NCBI RefSeq assembly: GCF_001667885.1 | Contig: NZ_LZJW01000075.1 | Location: forward strand, 62,001 to 126,000 | From: Mycobacterium scrofulaceum | GTDB lineage: Bacteria > Actinomycetota > Actinomycetes > Mycobacteriales > Mycobacteriaceae | Length of the DNA: 64,000 nt | Direction: 5' to 3' | Shown here: piece after piece, positions 28,529 through 38,466 of the stretch | Layout of the letters: each line of letters begins with the position of its first letter | How positions within the stretch are numbered: the stretch's first letter is position 1 | The notes under the pieces: model-generated | Told to the model about the DNA's origin: nothing | The model's database searches: none | What the model saw: the letters and a program-made list of their open reading frames with translations, nothing else | Translations under genes and position numbers: made by a program

Positions 28529-29188
28529 CTAGGGCTGGAGGCGCTCGACCTGAGCGCCGGTGACCCGGATCCGGTTATGCAACCGGTTCTCCCGCTCCTG
28601 CCAGAATTCGACCGACTCGGGAGCGAGCAGGTAACCGCCCCAGCCCGGCGGCACCGGGATCCGGTCCTGGTCGACGAAGCGCGCGGTCACCTCCGCCAAC
28701 TGGTCGAGCAGCGCCGCACGCGACGCGACCGGCCGGGACTGCTGCGACGCCCACGCGCCCAGCTGCGAGCCGCGCGGCCGCTTGGACCAATAGTCCTCGG
28801 TGGCCTCCGGGGTGACCTTGCTCACCGGGCCGCGCAGGTGCACCTGCCGCCCCAGCTGGTACCACGGAAACGTCACCGACGCGTACGGCGTCGCGGCCAG
28901 GTCGGCGCCCTTGGCGGAGTCATAGTTGGTGAAAAATGTGATCCCGGACTCGTCCACGCTCTTGCACAGCACCGTTCGGCTCGCCGGCCGGCCGTCCGTG
29001 ACGGTGGCCAGCACCATGGCGTTCGGCTCGGCAATGCCGGCACGCTCTGCGTCGTCGATCCATTTGCGCAACAAGGCAACCCAACCGTCGTCGAGCCAAT
29101 CCGCGTCGAGATCGGGACTGCCGTCCTTTTCCACCGATCCGTATTCCACGCGCATCCTTTGCAGGTGCTCGGGGTCTGGTCCTGCCAT
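28529..29188 (-). CDS. pdxH: Pyridoxine/pyridoxamine 5'-phosphate oxidase PdxH
   Basis: 219 residues. The FMN/PLP-binding features are [58 protein letters not shown] and the C-terminal [18 protein letters not shown] with RV at the end, as in bacterial PdxH. It oxidises PNP/PMP to PLP with FMN and O2. In H37Rv pdxH lies elsewhere (Rv2607), so its place beside citA is different here. A TAGCGT -10 hexamer lies 7 nt before the ATG, predicting a leaderless transcript. It shares a mirrored promoter region with citA. Confidence 0.93.
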   Translation of the reverse strand: MAGPDPEHLQRMRVEYGSVEKDGSPDLDADWLDDGWVALLRKWIDDAERAGIAEPNAMVLATVTDGRPASRTVLCKSVDESGITFFTNYDSAKGADLAATPYASVTFPWYQLGRQVHLRGPVSKVTPEATEDYWSKRPRGSQLGAWASQQSRPVASRAALLDQLAEVTARFVDQDRIPVPPGWGGYLLAPESVEFWQERENRLHNRIRVTGAQVERLQP

Positions 29189-29195
29189 CGCGCCA

Positions 29196-29228
29196 ACGCT
29201 ACCGGGGCTTGCTACCGGCCGGTAGCGT
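29196..29228. promoter_or_regulatory. Mirrored divergent promoter/operator between pdxH and citA
   Basis: ACGCTACCGG (29196-29205) and CCGGTAGCGT (29219-29228) form a perfect 10-bp inverted repeat. Inside it GCTACCGGCCGGTAGC (29211-29226) is a perfect 16-bp palindrome, so GCTACCGG occurs three times. TAGCGT on the minus strand is a good -10 for pdxH, and TAGCGT at 29223-29228 can be the -10 for citA. The repeat may be mirrored core promoters, a dimeric regulator site, or both. Confidence 0.6.
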
Positions 29229-29260
29229 CGGCCCGAGGGTGGGGTGCGAGAATTTCGCCT

Positions 29261-30382
29261 ATGACTGTGGTCCCCGAAGACTTTGTTCCCGGCCTCGAGG
29301 GCGTGGTCGCCTTCACGACCGAGATCGCCGAACCGGATAAAGACGGCGGCGCGCTGCGCTACCGCGGCGTGGACATCCAAGACCTGGTGAATCAGCAGGT
29401 CACCTTCGGTGATGTGTGGGCCCTGCTGGTCGACGGCAAGTTCGGCCACGGATTGCCGCCCGCCGAGCCGTTCCCGCTGCCCATCCACACCGGCGACGTG
29501 CGCGTCGACGTGCAGGCGGGCCTGGCGATGCTGGCCCCGATCTGGGGATACCGGCCGCTGCTCGATACCGACGACGCCACGGCGCGCGACCAGCTGGCCC
29601 GGGCGTCCGTGATGGCGCTGTCCTACGTCGCGCAGTCCGCCCGCGGCATCTACCAGCCGGCGGTTCCGCAGCGGATCATCGACGAATGTTCAACCGTCAC
29701 AGCGCGTTTCATGACGCGCTGGCAGGGCGAGCCCGACCCGCGGCACGTCGAGGCGATCGACGCCTACTGGGTGTCGGCCGCCGAGCACGGCATGAACGCC
29801 TCGACGTTCACCGCGCGCGTGATCGCGTCCACCGGGGCGGACGTCGCGGCGGCGTTGTCCGGGGCGATCGGGGCCATGAGCGGGCCGCTGCACGGCGGCG
29901 CGCCGGCCCGCGTCCTGCCGATGATCGAAGAGGTCGAGCGCACCGGCGATGCCCGCGCCCTGGTCAAGAGAATTTTGGACAGCGGGGACAAGCTGATGGG
30001 CTTCGGCCACCGGGTCTACCGCGCGGAGGACCCGCGTGCGCGGGTGCTGCGCGCGACCGCGGAGCGCCTCGGCGCGCCGCGGCATGAGGTCGCGGTCGCG
30101 CTGGAGCAGGCCGCCCTGGCAGAGCTGCGTGAGCGCCGCCCGGACCGCGCGATCGAGACCAACGTCGAGTTCTGGGCGGCCGTGATCCTGGACTTCGCCC
30201 AGGTGCCCGCCAACATGATGCCCGCGATGTTCACCTGCGGGCGCACCGCGGGATGGTGCGCGCACATCCTCGAGCAGAAGCGGCTGGGCAAGCTGGTTCG
30301 CCCGTCGGCGATCTATGTGGGACCGGGTCCGCGCAGCCCGGAATCCGTCGAGGGTTGGGACCGCAGCCTCACCCACGCCTGA
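29261..30382 (+). CDS. citA: Second citrate/methylcitrate-type synthase CitA
   Basis: 373 residues, as for Rv0889c. It has the same fold as GltA2 but in a shorter form: [50 protein letters not shown] with the catalytic His, [20 protein letters not shown] and [16 protein letters not shown]. It uses acetyl-CoA and oxaloacetate; the need for a second enzyme beside gltA2 is not explained. It is divergent from pdxH through the mirrored promoter. Confidence 0.93.
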   Translation: MTVVPEDFVPGLEGVVAFTTEIAEPDKDGGALRYRGVDIQDLVNQQVTFGDVWALLVDGKFGHGLPPAEPFPLPIHTGDVRVDVQAGLAMLAPIWGYRPLLDTDDATARDQLARASVMALSYVAQSARGIYQPAVPQRIIDECSTVTARFMTRWQGEPDPRHVEAIDAYWVSAAEHGMNASTFTARVIASTGADVAAALSGAIGAMSGPLHGGAPARVLPMIEEVERTGDARALVKRILDSGDKLMGFGHRVYRAEDPRARVLRATAERLGAPRHEVAVALEQAALAELRERRPDRAIETNVEFWAAVILDFAQVPANMMPAMFTCGRTAGWCAHILEQKRLGKLVRPSAIYVGPGPRSPESVEGWDRSLTHA

Positions 30383-30514
30383 GGCGGGTCCTGTTGTCGG
30401 TGCCCGGCGATTAAATGAATGTCGCCGCGATGAGTTTGTGTCGCGGGCGCAGTCATAACTCGCGAGCCTGCCCGCCCGAGGCCGGCCTGGGAACTGAGAA
30501 CAAGGAGAACCACA

Positions 30515-30973
30515 ATGGCGATCAACATCGAGCCCGCCCTGTCCCCGCACCTGGTGGTCGACGACGCGGCCGCGGCGATCGACTTCTACGTCAAGGCCTT
30601 TGGCGCCGAGGAAATCGGGCGTGTGCCTCGCCCGGACGGCAAGCTCGTCCACGCCGCGGTGCGCATCAACGGCTTTCTGGTCATGCTCAACGACGATTTC
30701 CCCGAGGTGTGTGGCGGGAAGTCGATGACGCCCAAGTCGTTGGGCGGCACCCCGGTCACCATCCACCTGACGGTCACCGACGTCGACGCCAAGTTCCAGC
30801 GCGCGCTGGATGCCGGCGCCACCGTGGTCGCTCCGTTGGACGACCAGTTCTGGGGTGACCGCTACGGCGTGGTCGCGGACCCGTTCGGCCACCACTGGTC
30901 GATGGGACAGCCGGTCCGCGAGGTCGGCTACGACGAGATCCAGGCGGCGATGGCCGGGCAGGGCGCCGGTTAG
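30515..30973 (+). CDS. VOC-superfamily protein (Rv0887c orthologue, PhnB/glyoxalase-like)
   Basis: 152 residues with a PhnB-like start (IEPALSPHLVVDDAAAAIDFYVKAFGAEEI) and the end motif DRYGVVADPFGHHWSMG, typical of the VOC group related to bleomycin-resistance proteins. ATG preceded by AAGGAGAACCAC. The stop overlaps the convergent fprB stop by 4 nt. Specific function unknown; some members are 3-demethylubiquinone-methyltransferase-like or stress-related. Confidence 0.88.
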   Translation: MAINIEPALSPHLVVDDAAAAIDFYVKAFGAEEIGRVPRPDGKLVHAAVRINGFLVMLNDDFPEVCGGKSMTPKSLGGTPVTIHLTVTDVDAKFQRALDAGATVVAPLDDQFWGDRYGVVADPFGHHWSMGQPVREVGYDEIQAAMAGQGAG

Positions 30974-32661
30974 CCAAGCAGGCGGTCCAGCAGCCGGCGT
31001 CGCGGCGGCGGCCCGGCTGCTGCGGCGGCGGCGAGCATGTCGGCCACGTCGGTGAATTTTCCGCGCGGCCGGCCCTCGGCGCTGCCGCGAGCGATCTCGG
31101 CGGCGTCGATGGCTCGCCAGCCGCGAGCATCGACGGCGTCGGGCTGCCGGTCCCCCACCAACTCGGCCAGCGCCTCGGGCTCCGCCACCGGATCGCCGAG
31201 CCTGCCGGCGTTGAAGTCGGCGACCAGGGCGTGCACGGTCTGCAGCGAACACGATTTGTTCGTGCCGATGAATCCGCTCGGGCCGCGCTTGATCCAGCCC
31301 GCGACATAGGCCCCGGACACCGGTTCCCCCGAGGCGGGGTCGACCACCCGCCCGCCTTCGTTCGGGACGACAGCCGCCGACTCGTCGAACGGCAGACCGG
31401 CAATCGGCTTGCCACGGTAGCCAATTGACGTCAGCACCAGACCCGCGTCCAATCGGCGCAGCTCGTCGCTCCCGGTGGCTTCGAACTCCACGCCGGTGGC
31501 GCGTCGCTCACCCAGAACCCGCCTTGGGGTGAGCTGGTAGGCCAGCCGGATCCGCGGCCGGCCGGTTCCCTGCGCCGGCGACGAGTCATCGCCGAGCGTG
31601 GTCAGGATTTCCAGCTTGCGCTTGGTCAGGCCGTCCCTGGCGCTCGCCAGGTCGGCCGCCACCAGTGCGTGATCGGCCGCGCTGAGCACGACATCGGACG
31701 AACCCGTGAGCCCGATCAGTTCGGGCAGGGTGAATGCCGACTGGGCGGGTCCCCGCCGGGCGGCGACCACCACTTCGCGGACCGCCGAAGCGCGCAGCGC
31801 CGCCAGCGCACGATCGGAGATGTCGGTGCGGGCCAGGTCGTCGGGGTCGGCCGTGAGCACCCGGGCCACGTCCAGGGCGACGTTCCCGTTGCCGACGATC
31901 ACCACCCGCTCGTGGCCGAGATCGACTGGCAGATCGGCGAAGTCGGGATGCCCGTTGATCCACGCGACCAATTCGGTGGCGGTTCCGGTGCCCGGCAGGC
32001 CCATGCCCTCGATGTCCAGGCGACGGTCGTCGGGCGCCCCGACGGCGTACAACACGGCGTGGTGGTGGGCGAGCAGATCCGAGTGGCTCAGGTGCTTGCC
32101 GACCTCGACGTTGAGGTAGAACCGGAAGCGCCGATGCCCGGCGACGCGGTCGAACAGCCGCGTGACGCGCTTGGTGTTCTGGTGATCGGGCGCCACCCCC
32201 GCGCGCACCAGGCCGTAGGGCGTCGGCAGCTTCTCAAACACGTTCACCCGCACGCCATGCTGCGTGAGCAGTTCGTCGGCGGCGTACATGGCCGCCGGCC
32301 CGGACCCGACGATGGCCACGGTCAGCGGCCGGCGCCGCGCACGCACCTGGGCGGCCGGGATCACCGGGGCCAGCTTCGAGGTCGGGGGCAATTTCTCACC
32401 TTCGGGACGCTCGGGGTAGAAGGATGCGTTGATCTCGACGAACGGCAGCTGCTTGATGTCCAGCCGGGTGTCCGGCGCGATCGCGCCGACGGGGCAGGCG
32501 CTCACGCACGCGCCGCAGTCGACACACGCCACCGGATCGATATAGAGCATCTCCGAAGTGGCGAAGCCGGGCTCGTCGGGCGTGGGGTGAATGCAGTTCA
32601 CCGGGCACGCGAAGACACAGGACCCGTCGTTACAGCACGACTGGGTAATGACGTGCGGCAT
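30970..32661 (-). CDS. fprB: Ferredoxin-NADP reductase with fused ferredoxin domain, FprB
   Basis: 563 residues (575 in H37Rv). The N-terminal ferredoxin has two cysteine groups (CCNDGSCVFACPVNC and CVDCGACVSACPVGA), indicating a 7Fe or 2x[4Fe-4S] module. After residue 100 a glutathione/adrenodoxin-reductase-like domain follows: FAD fold VAIVGSGPAAMYAADELL, NADP fold VVIVGNGNVALDVARVL, and SGAYVAGWIKRGPSGFIGTN near the end. It passes electrons between NADPH and iron-sulphur partners such as P450 ferredoxins. An AurF-like diiron gene precedes it by 20 nt in the same direction, suggesting an electron-transfer pairing (inference). Confidence 0.95.
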   Translation of the reverse strand: MPHVITQSCCNDGSCVFACPVNCIHPTPDEPGFATSEMLYIDPVACVDCGACVSACPVGAIAPDTRLDIKQLPFVEINASFYPERPEGEKLPPTSKLAPVIPAAQVRARRRPLTVAIVGSGPAAMYAADELLTQHGVRVNVFEKLPTPYGLVRAGVAPDHQNTKRVTRLFDRVAGHRRFRFYLNVEVGKHLSHSDLLAHHHAVLYAVGAPDDRRLDIEGMGLPGTGTATELVAWINGHPDFADLPVDLGHERVVIVGNGNVALDVARVLTADPDDLARTDISDRALAALRASAVREVVVAARRGPAQSAFTLPELIGLTGSSDVVLSAADHALVAADLASARDGLTKRKLEILTTLGDDSSPAQGTGRPRIRLAYQLTPRRVLGERRATGVEFEATGSDELRRLDAGLVLTSIGYRGKPIAGLPFDESAAVVPNEGGRVVDPASGEPVSGAYVAGWIKRGPSGFIGTNKSCSLQTVHALVADFNAGRLGDPVAEPEALAELVGDRQPDAVDARGWRAIDAAEIARGSAEGRPRGKFTDVADMLAAAAAAGPPPRRRLLDRLLG

Positions 32662-32681
32662 AGGCGATTACCCGTGCGGTC

Positions 32682-33707
32682 CTAGGCGGCCGGCGCCGCG
32701 GCCAGGTGCTGGCGCTGCGGCTCGCTGCGGTAACGGGACGGCTTGCCGTCTATCTTGCAGAGCCGCCACATGAGCCGCGCCGACCGGGTCTCCATCAGTC
32801 CGGTGTCGTGGGCCAGCATCCGGACGTCGCCGAACATGTCGCTCAGCCACTTTCGCGATTCCGGCGACCGGAAGAACAGCTCCCGCTTCACCTCGCGCGG
32901 AATGTCGAACTCCTGCCAGAAGGCCTTGGGCGGCACCACGATTGCCCGGCACAGCACCTTCATCGTCAGCGGCAGGTACAGCGCTGTCCAGAATCGCTGG
33001 CGACGCGTCAACTGCGGCACCCGCTTGCGCAGGAACTCGTGGGCGAAGGAGATGTGCCGCGCCTCTTCGGCGACGTGAATGGCCATCACGCGCTCCATGA
33101 TCGGGTGCAGCGACTTGCCCTCGCGCAGAACGTTTTTCTGCGTGTGGTCGATCGGCTCCTCGCCGGCCAGCACGCCGATGAAGAACGCCACCGGCAACGG
33201 ACCGGCCACCAGCGGAACCAGCGGCGAGAGCCACTTGAGCAGGCGCGGCATGCCCGGCACGTCGGCGCCGACCCGGTTGACCATCTCCTGGAACATCATC
33301 GTGTGGTTGCACTCTTCAACCGACTCGTGCAGGCAGTACCGGTACTCCGGGGAGCCGTTCGGCACCCAGAACGTGTAGTTCATCAGGCCGCGGATCAGGA
33401 TCGACTCGAAGTGCAGCCCGACCTTGGCGACGTTGGCCTGGCGCCACATGCCGATCTTGATCTTGCGCTCGTCGGACTGCGCCTGATACCAGGGATGGCG
33501 GCCCAACGGGTCGGTCGCCGGCAAAATCCACCGAGGATCGTTCTCCGTGACGGCGAATTCCGGCGAATCCCAGTCGATGTCGGTGTACGGGTTGAAGTTC
33601 CGCCGCACCGACCCCTCGGACAGTGTGGCGAGCGTGTTCACGTACTCGGTGTCGTCGCGCACTTCCATATTGCGGCGCCAACGCCGAACCATGCGTGTCC
33701 TGGCCAT
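32682..33707 (-). CDS. AurF-like diiron oxygenase-family protein (Rv0885 orthologue)
   Basis: 341 residues from ATG 33707 (MARTRMVRRWRRN), with GGGGAGG 7 nt upstream. Two diiron motifs in helices are seen: ESVEECNHTMMFQEMV about residue 130 and MAIHVAEEARHISFAHEF about residue 215, as in the p-aminobenzoate N-oxygenase AurF family. Such enzymes use a carboxylate-bridged diiron centre and O2. The substrate is unknown. fprB directly downstream in the same operon could supply electrons. It is divergent from serC, with candidate operators between. Confidence 0.88.
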   Translation of the reverse strand: MARTRMVRRWRRNMEVRDDTEYVNTLATLSEGSVRRNFNPYTDIDWDSPEFAVTENDPRWILPATDPLGRHPWYQAQSDERKIKIGMWRQANVAKVGLHFESILIRGLMNYTFWVPNGSPEYRYCLHESVEECNHTMMFQEMVNRVGADVPGMPRLLKWLSPLVPLVAGPLPVAFFIGVLAGEEPIDHTQKNVLREGKSLHPIMERVMAIHVAEEARHISFAHEFLRKRVPQLTRRQRFWTALYLPLTMKVLCRAIVVPPKAFWQEFDIPREVKRELFFRSPESRKWLSDMFGDVRMLAHDTGLMETRSARLMWRLCKIDGKPSRYRSEPQRQHLAAAPAA

Positions 33708-33747
33708 ATCCAAGCCTCCCCAACGAGGTTTACATTTGGACGTGCTG

Positions 33748-33821
33748 TGTCTAGACAGTACCGCAGGTACCGCATATCTTCCAGACCCCTTGCGGGCACT
33801 GTGGCCTGACCAGTGGTCAGG
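33748..33821. promoter_or_regulatory. Two palindromic sites in the Rv0885-like/serC divergent region
   Basis: CCTGACC-AGT-GGTCAGG (33805-33821) is a perfect 7-3-7 inverted repeat of the form bound by many TetR-type repressors. TGTCTAGACA (33748-33757) is a perfect 10-bp palindrome 41 bp from the Rv0885-like start, and a direct repeat GTACCGCAG/GTACCGCA follows it. No regulator gene is adjacent, so a distant factor is implied. serC probably has its own promoter closer to its ATG. Confidence 0.5.
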
Positions 33822-33828
33822 GTTTTGA

Positions 33829-35070
<1,242 letters not shown>

Positions 35071-35188
35071 CCGCCTCGCAATCAGCACGCAACCGCCCAG
35101 CGTGTCAGCACCGGTTATGGGCGTTAGCTGAACTAGAGTGCGCACGAGACGGGTCCGTCGACCTGCACGGAGCCTGCGAGGAGAAGCC

Positions 35189-35962
35189 ATGCGGGAACTC
35201 AAAATGGTTGGGGTCGATGCCGACGGCAAACACATCATCTGCGAAGCCGGCGACCCGGGGGAACCGTTCAAGCTCGCGGTCGACGATCAGCTGAAAGCCG
35301 CTGTGCGCGGCGAGACGGTGTCACCGGAGCAACCGCAACTCGACATACAGGTCACAAACATGTTGAGCCCCAAAGAAATTCAAGCCAGAATCCGAGCCGG
35401 TGCGTCGGTCGAGCAGGTGGCCGCGGCGTCGGGCTCCGACATCTCACGGGTTCGCCGGTTCGCGCATCCGGTGTTGCTGGAACGTGCGCGCGCCGCGGAG
35501 CTGGCAACGGCCGCTCATCCGGTGCTCGCCGATGGCCCCGCGGTTCTCAGCCTGCTGGAGACCGTGAGCTCTGCCCTGGTGACGCGGGGTCTGGAACCCG
35601 ACCGGCTCAGCTGGGACGCCTGGCGCAACGAGGACAGCCGCTGGACCGTGCAGCTTGCCTGGAAGGCCGGCCGGTCCGACAACATCGCGCACTTCTCGTA
35701 TGCGCCCGGCGCGCACGGCGGAACGGTGACGGCGATCGACGACGCGGCCAAGGAGCTGATCGACCCGAACTTCGACCGTCCGCTGCGGCCGCTGGCCCGG
35801 GTGTCCCACGTCGACTTCGAGGAGCCGGCGAAGCCGGCAGCCGCGGCTCCGGAAGAGCCGCCCGCTCCCCCAGAGCAGCCGGTGCACACTCGCCGGGGCA
35901 AGCCCGTCATCCCCGCTTGGGAGGACGTGCTGCTCGGCGTGCGCTCGGGGGGACAGCGCTAG
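35189..35962 (+). CDS. sepH: Septum-associated protein SepH (DUF3071, Rv0883c orthologue)
   Basis: 257 residues from ATG 35189 after GAGGAGAAGCC. The N-terminal DUF3071 domain has an HTH-like segment (MLSPKEIQARIRAGASVEQVAAASG) about residues 55-85, then a long disordered C-terminus rich in Pro/Ala/Glu ending GKPVIPAWEDVLLGVRSGG. SepH in Streptomyces and M. smegmatis has been shown to bind FtsZ and promote its assembly at septation; the HTH-like part is needed for that. Upstream -10-like TAGAGT at about 35135. Confidence 0.88.
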   Translation: MRELKMVGVDADGKHIICEAGDPGEPFKLAVDDQLKAAVRGETVSPEQPQLDIQVTNMLSPKEIQARIRAGASVEQVAAASGSDISRVRRFAHPVLLERARAAELATAAHPVLADGPAVLSLLETVSSALVTRGLEPDRLSWDAWRNEDSRWTVQLAWKAGRSDNIAHFSYAPGAHGGTVTAIDDAAKELIDPNFDRPLRPLARVSHVDFEEPAKPAAAAPEEPPAPPEQPVHTRRGKPVIPAWEDVLLGVRSGGQR

Positions 35963-35975
35963 ACGGATGGTGGCG

Positions 35976-36248
35976 CTACCGCGCCACCGTCAGCGCGAGC
36001 AGCGTCAGCCAGGCTCCCGCCACCCCGACGCCCGCGCCCAGCAGGAACCAGCGCAGTACCAGCTTGTGCCGCCAGCCCCACAGCGTGGGCGCCAGCCCGC
36101 CGGCGGCGACGACGTTGAGTCCGACCGCCAGCAGCGGATGCACCCGGACCAGTCCCAGGCTCAGCACAACGATGGCGGCCCCGGTGACCGCGGCGACGAA
36201 CCCGGCGACCGTCAAACCCGTTGCCCAGGGCACGGAATCGTTGGTCAC
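35976..36248 (-). CDS. DUF2537 membrane protein (Rv0882 orthologue)
   Basis: 90 residues with three hydrophobic segments (GLTVAGFVAAVTGAAIVVLSL; LLAVGLNVVAAGGLAPTLWG; LGAGVGVAGAWLTLLALTVA). It overlaps the stop of the TrmH-like gene by 4 nt (GTGA start), so is co-translated with it. Convergent with sepH, 13 bp apart. Function unknown. Confidence 0.85.
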   Translation of the reverse strand: MTNDSVPWATGLTVAGFVAAVTGAAIVVLSLGLVRVHPLLAVGLNVVAAGGLAPTLWGWRHKLVLRWFLLGAGVGVAGAWLTLLALTVAR

Positions 36249-37078
36249 GACCCGAGCCTAACCCGCTCGTAGAACGCCAAGGCGGCCGCGGTGGCGACGT
36301 TGAGGGAGTCGGTGCCGCGCGACATCGGGATGCGCACGCGCACGTCGCTCGAGCGCAGAGCGGCCGGCGTGAGGCCCGGCCCCTCGGCGCCCACCAGCAC
36401 CGCGACGCGTTCGTCGCGGACGGCCGCCATGGCCTCGGGCAGGGCGCACGCCTTCTCGTGCGGGGTCATTGCCAGCAGTCGAAACCCGTTGTCTTTCAGC
36501 ACCGTCAAGTCCGCGGGCCAGTCCGACGCTCGCGCATACGGGACCAATAGGACGTGGCCCATGGAGACCCGCACGGCGCGACGGTAAAGCGGGTCGGCGC
36601 AACCGCTGCCGAACACCACCGCGTCCACGCCCAGTCCGGCCGCGTTGCGAAAGATCGAACCGAGGTTCTCGTGGTCGTTGACGCCCTCGAGCACCGCGAC
36701 GGTGCGGGCACGCTGGATCAGTTCGGCGAGGCCGGGCTCCGGCACCCTGCGGGCCGCCGCCAGCACACCGCGGTTCAGGTGGAAGCCCACCACCTGGGCC
36801 ATGACATCGGCGGAGGTCCGGTAGAACGGCACGGCGCGGCCCACCAGGTCGCCGGCGAGCTCGGCGAGCCGGCGGTCGGTCCCGAGCAGGGCGTGCGGGG
36901 TGAACCGGGAGGCGAGCATGCGCTGGACGACGAGCACGCCTTCGGCGATCACCAGTCCCTTGCCGGACGGCAGGTCGGGGCGGCGGTCGACGCTGTTCAG
37001 GTCGCGGAAGTCGTCGAGCCGCGGGTCGCCGGGATCGGTGACGTCCTGAACGTTGAGGCGATCGGTTCCGTCGCTCAC
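36245..37078 (-). CDS. TrmH/SpoU-family RNA 2'-O-methyltransferase (Rv0881 orthologue)
   Basis: 277 residues; GTG start overlaps the MarR stop (GTGA). The three SPOUT motifs are present: [28 protein letters not shown] and [22 protein letters not shown] substrate-binding N-terminal domain ([15 protein letters not shown]) precedes them. The family methylates ribose in rRNA or tRNA with SAM via a trefoil-knot fold. Exact target unknown. MarR, this gene and DUF2537 form one coupled operon. Confidence 0.9.
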   Translation of the reverse strand: MSDGTDRLNVQDVTDPGDPRLDDFRDLNSVDRRPDLPSGKGLVIAEGVLVVQRMLASRFTPHALLGTDRRLAELAGDLVGRAVPFYRTSADVMAQVVGFHLNRGVLAAARRVPEPGLAELIQRARTVAVLEGVNDHENLGSIFRNAAGLGVDAVVFGSGCADPLYRRAVRVSMGHVLLVPYARASDWPADLTVLKDNGFRLLAMTPHEKACALPEAMAAVRDERVAVLVGAEGPGLTPAALRSSDVRVRIPMSRGTDSLNVATAAALAFYERVRLGS

Positions 37079-37506
37079 GGGCCTTCGTCGACCAAGGCCA
37101 ACATCAGGTCGGCCGCGTTGCGCAGGGTGTCGCGCTGCTCGTTGTCCAGCGTCGCAAGCCGCTTGGCCAACCACTCCTGGCGGGCGCGCCGGGTCGCCTT
37201 GACCAGCTCGGCGCCGGACTGGGAAACCGAGACCAGCACCTGTCGGCCGTCGATGGGATGCGGGGCGCGGTCCACCAGGCCCATGTCGGCCAGCGAAGCG
37301 ATCACGCGCGTCATCGACGGCGGCCGGACGCGTTCGCGGATTGCCAGCGCGCCGGGCGTCATCGGACCCTCGTTGGCCAATGTCGCCAGCGCCGACAGTT
37401 GGGACAACGAGACTGGCGACGACGGGTTTCGGAACCGCAGTTGGCGGGCGAGCCGCATGACCGCCAGCGACAGATCGCTGGCCAGCCGCGCATCGCTGTC
37501 AGGCAT
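37075..37506 (-). CDS. MarR-family transcriptional regulator (Rv0880 orthologue)
   Basis: 143 residues with the MarR winged helix: [23 protein letters not shown] followed by [20 protein letters not shown] and wing [16 protein letters not shown]. MarR proteins repress genes until bound by phenolic or oxidative signals; Rv0880 in H37Rv has been linked to redox/NADPH and phagosome responses. A TAACCT hexamer about 6 nt before the ATG suggests a leaderless transcript. Followed by the overlapping TrmH gene. Confidence 0.9.
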   Translation of the reverse strand: MPDSDARLASDLSLAVMRLARQLRFRNPSSPVSLSQLSALATLANEGPMTPGALAIRERVRPPSMTRVIASLADMGLVDRAPHPIDGRQVLVSVSQSGAELVKATRRARQEWLAKRLATLDNEQRDTLRNAADLMLALVDEGP

Positions 37507-37705
37507 GGCGCGAGGTTACACGGAACCTCGAGGAATCGGGATACGAAACGGTGAACGACGGGCTGTGGTCGTCACCGCCGGGTGGGTCAACGATCGCCGA
37601 ACCGCTTGGCCGGGCGCTCAACCCGCGCTGCGCAGGCGTTTTGGGTTCGCGCCGGCGCGCATGTGGGTGTTTTGAACCAGCCCGGCGGCGGCTATGTTAA
37701 TCGCG

Positions 37706-37981
37706 ATGCCTGTCGAACCCGGCCCGAACCGCGAGCCCCCGCCGCTGCCGCCCGCGCTGCTCAACGCGTGGCCGTTCCTCACCCTCGGCGCGCTGGGCTG
37801 GGTGGTCGCGGCGGTTGCCGCCTTTCTGGTGCCGTCCCTGCAGAGTTGGCGTCCGCTGACGCTGGCCGGGCTCGGGGTGACAGTGCTCGGCACGAGCATC
37901 TTCGTGCTGCAACTCGCGGAAGCCCGCCGCGGCGCGCGCGGTGCACAAGACGGGCTCGAGAACTATTTCGACCACGGCTAG
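37706..37981 (+). CDS. DUF2530 membrane protein (Rv0879c orthologue)
   Basis: 91 residues, as in H37Rv. Start MPVEPGPNRE at 37706 is supported by a TATGTT -10 hexamer at 37693-37698 that would make the ATG leaderless. Two transmembrane helices (FLTLGALGWVVAAVAAFLV, LTLAGLGVTVLGTSIFVLQL) and a charged tail ending ENYFDHG. Function unknown. An SRPBCC gene follows 29 bp downstream in line; PPE13 (Rv0878c), found near here in H37Rv, is absent. Confidence 0.88.
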   Translation: MPVEPGPNREPPPLPPALLNAWPFLTLGALGWVVAAVAAFLVPSLQSWRPLTLAGLGVTVLGTSIFVLQLAEARRGARGAQDGLENYFDHG

Positions 37982-38010
37982 TTTCGCAACCAGGGACTCG
38001 GGAGGGATCG

Positions 38011-38466
38011 ATGGTAGCCCCGCTACTGCAAGCCCAAATCGACATCGACGCACCGGTTTCCACGGTGTGGGGGCTGATTTCCGATCTCCGGCGGATGCCG
38101 GAGTGGAGCCCGCAGTGTCGTTGGATGAAGACGTTCGGTCCGCTGCGGCAGGGCGCGCGCACGCTCAACATCAATCGCCGTAACGCAATGTTCTGGCCCA
38201 CCACTTCCACGGTCGTCGAGGTCATCCCCGAGACCAAGCTGGCGTTCCGCGTCAACACCAACAACACGATCTGGAGCTACGAGCTCCAGCCCACCGGCGG
38301 GGGCACCCGGGTGATCGAGAGTCGCCATGCCGAGAACGGCGTGACCGCGTTCTCCAACCTGTCGGTGAACGCGCTGTTCGGCGGGACGACGAACTTCGAA
38401 CGCGAGTTGCTCGACGGCATGAACGCCTCGCTGGCCAAGATCAAGGCCGCCGCCGAGAAGGCCTAG
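38011..38466 (+). CDS. SRPBCC (polyketide-cyclase/START-like) protein
   Basis: 151 residues. ATG preceded by GGGAGGGATCG. The pattern AQIDIDAPVSTVWGLISDLRRMPEWSP, central strands and the C-terminal helix FERELLDGMNASLAKIKAAAEKA is standard for the SRPBCC superfamily, which binds hydrophobic ligands. It has no H37Rv counterpart that I recognise at this position. The stop overlaps the convergent DUF3027 gene stop by 4 nt. Confidence 0.85.
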   Translation: MVAPLLQAQIDIDAPVSTVWGLISDLRRMPEWSPQCRWMKTFGPLRQGARTLNINRRNAMFWPTTSTVVEVIPETKLAFRVNTNNTIWSYELQPTGGGTRVIESRHAENGVTAFSNLSVNALFGGTTNFERELLDGMNASLAKIKAAAEKA

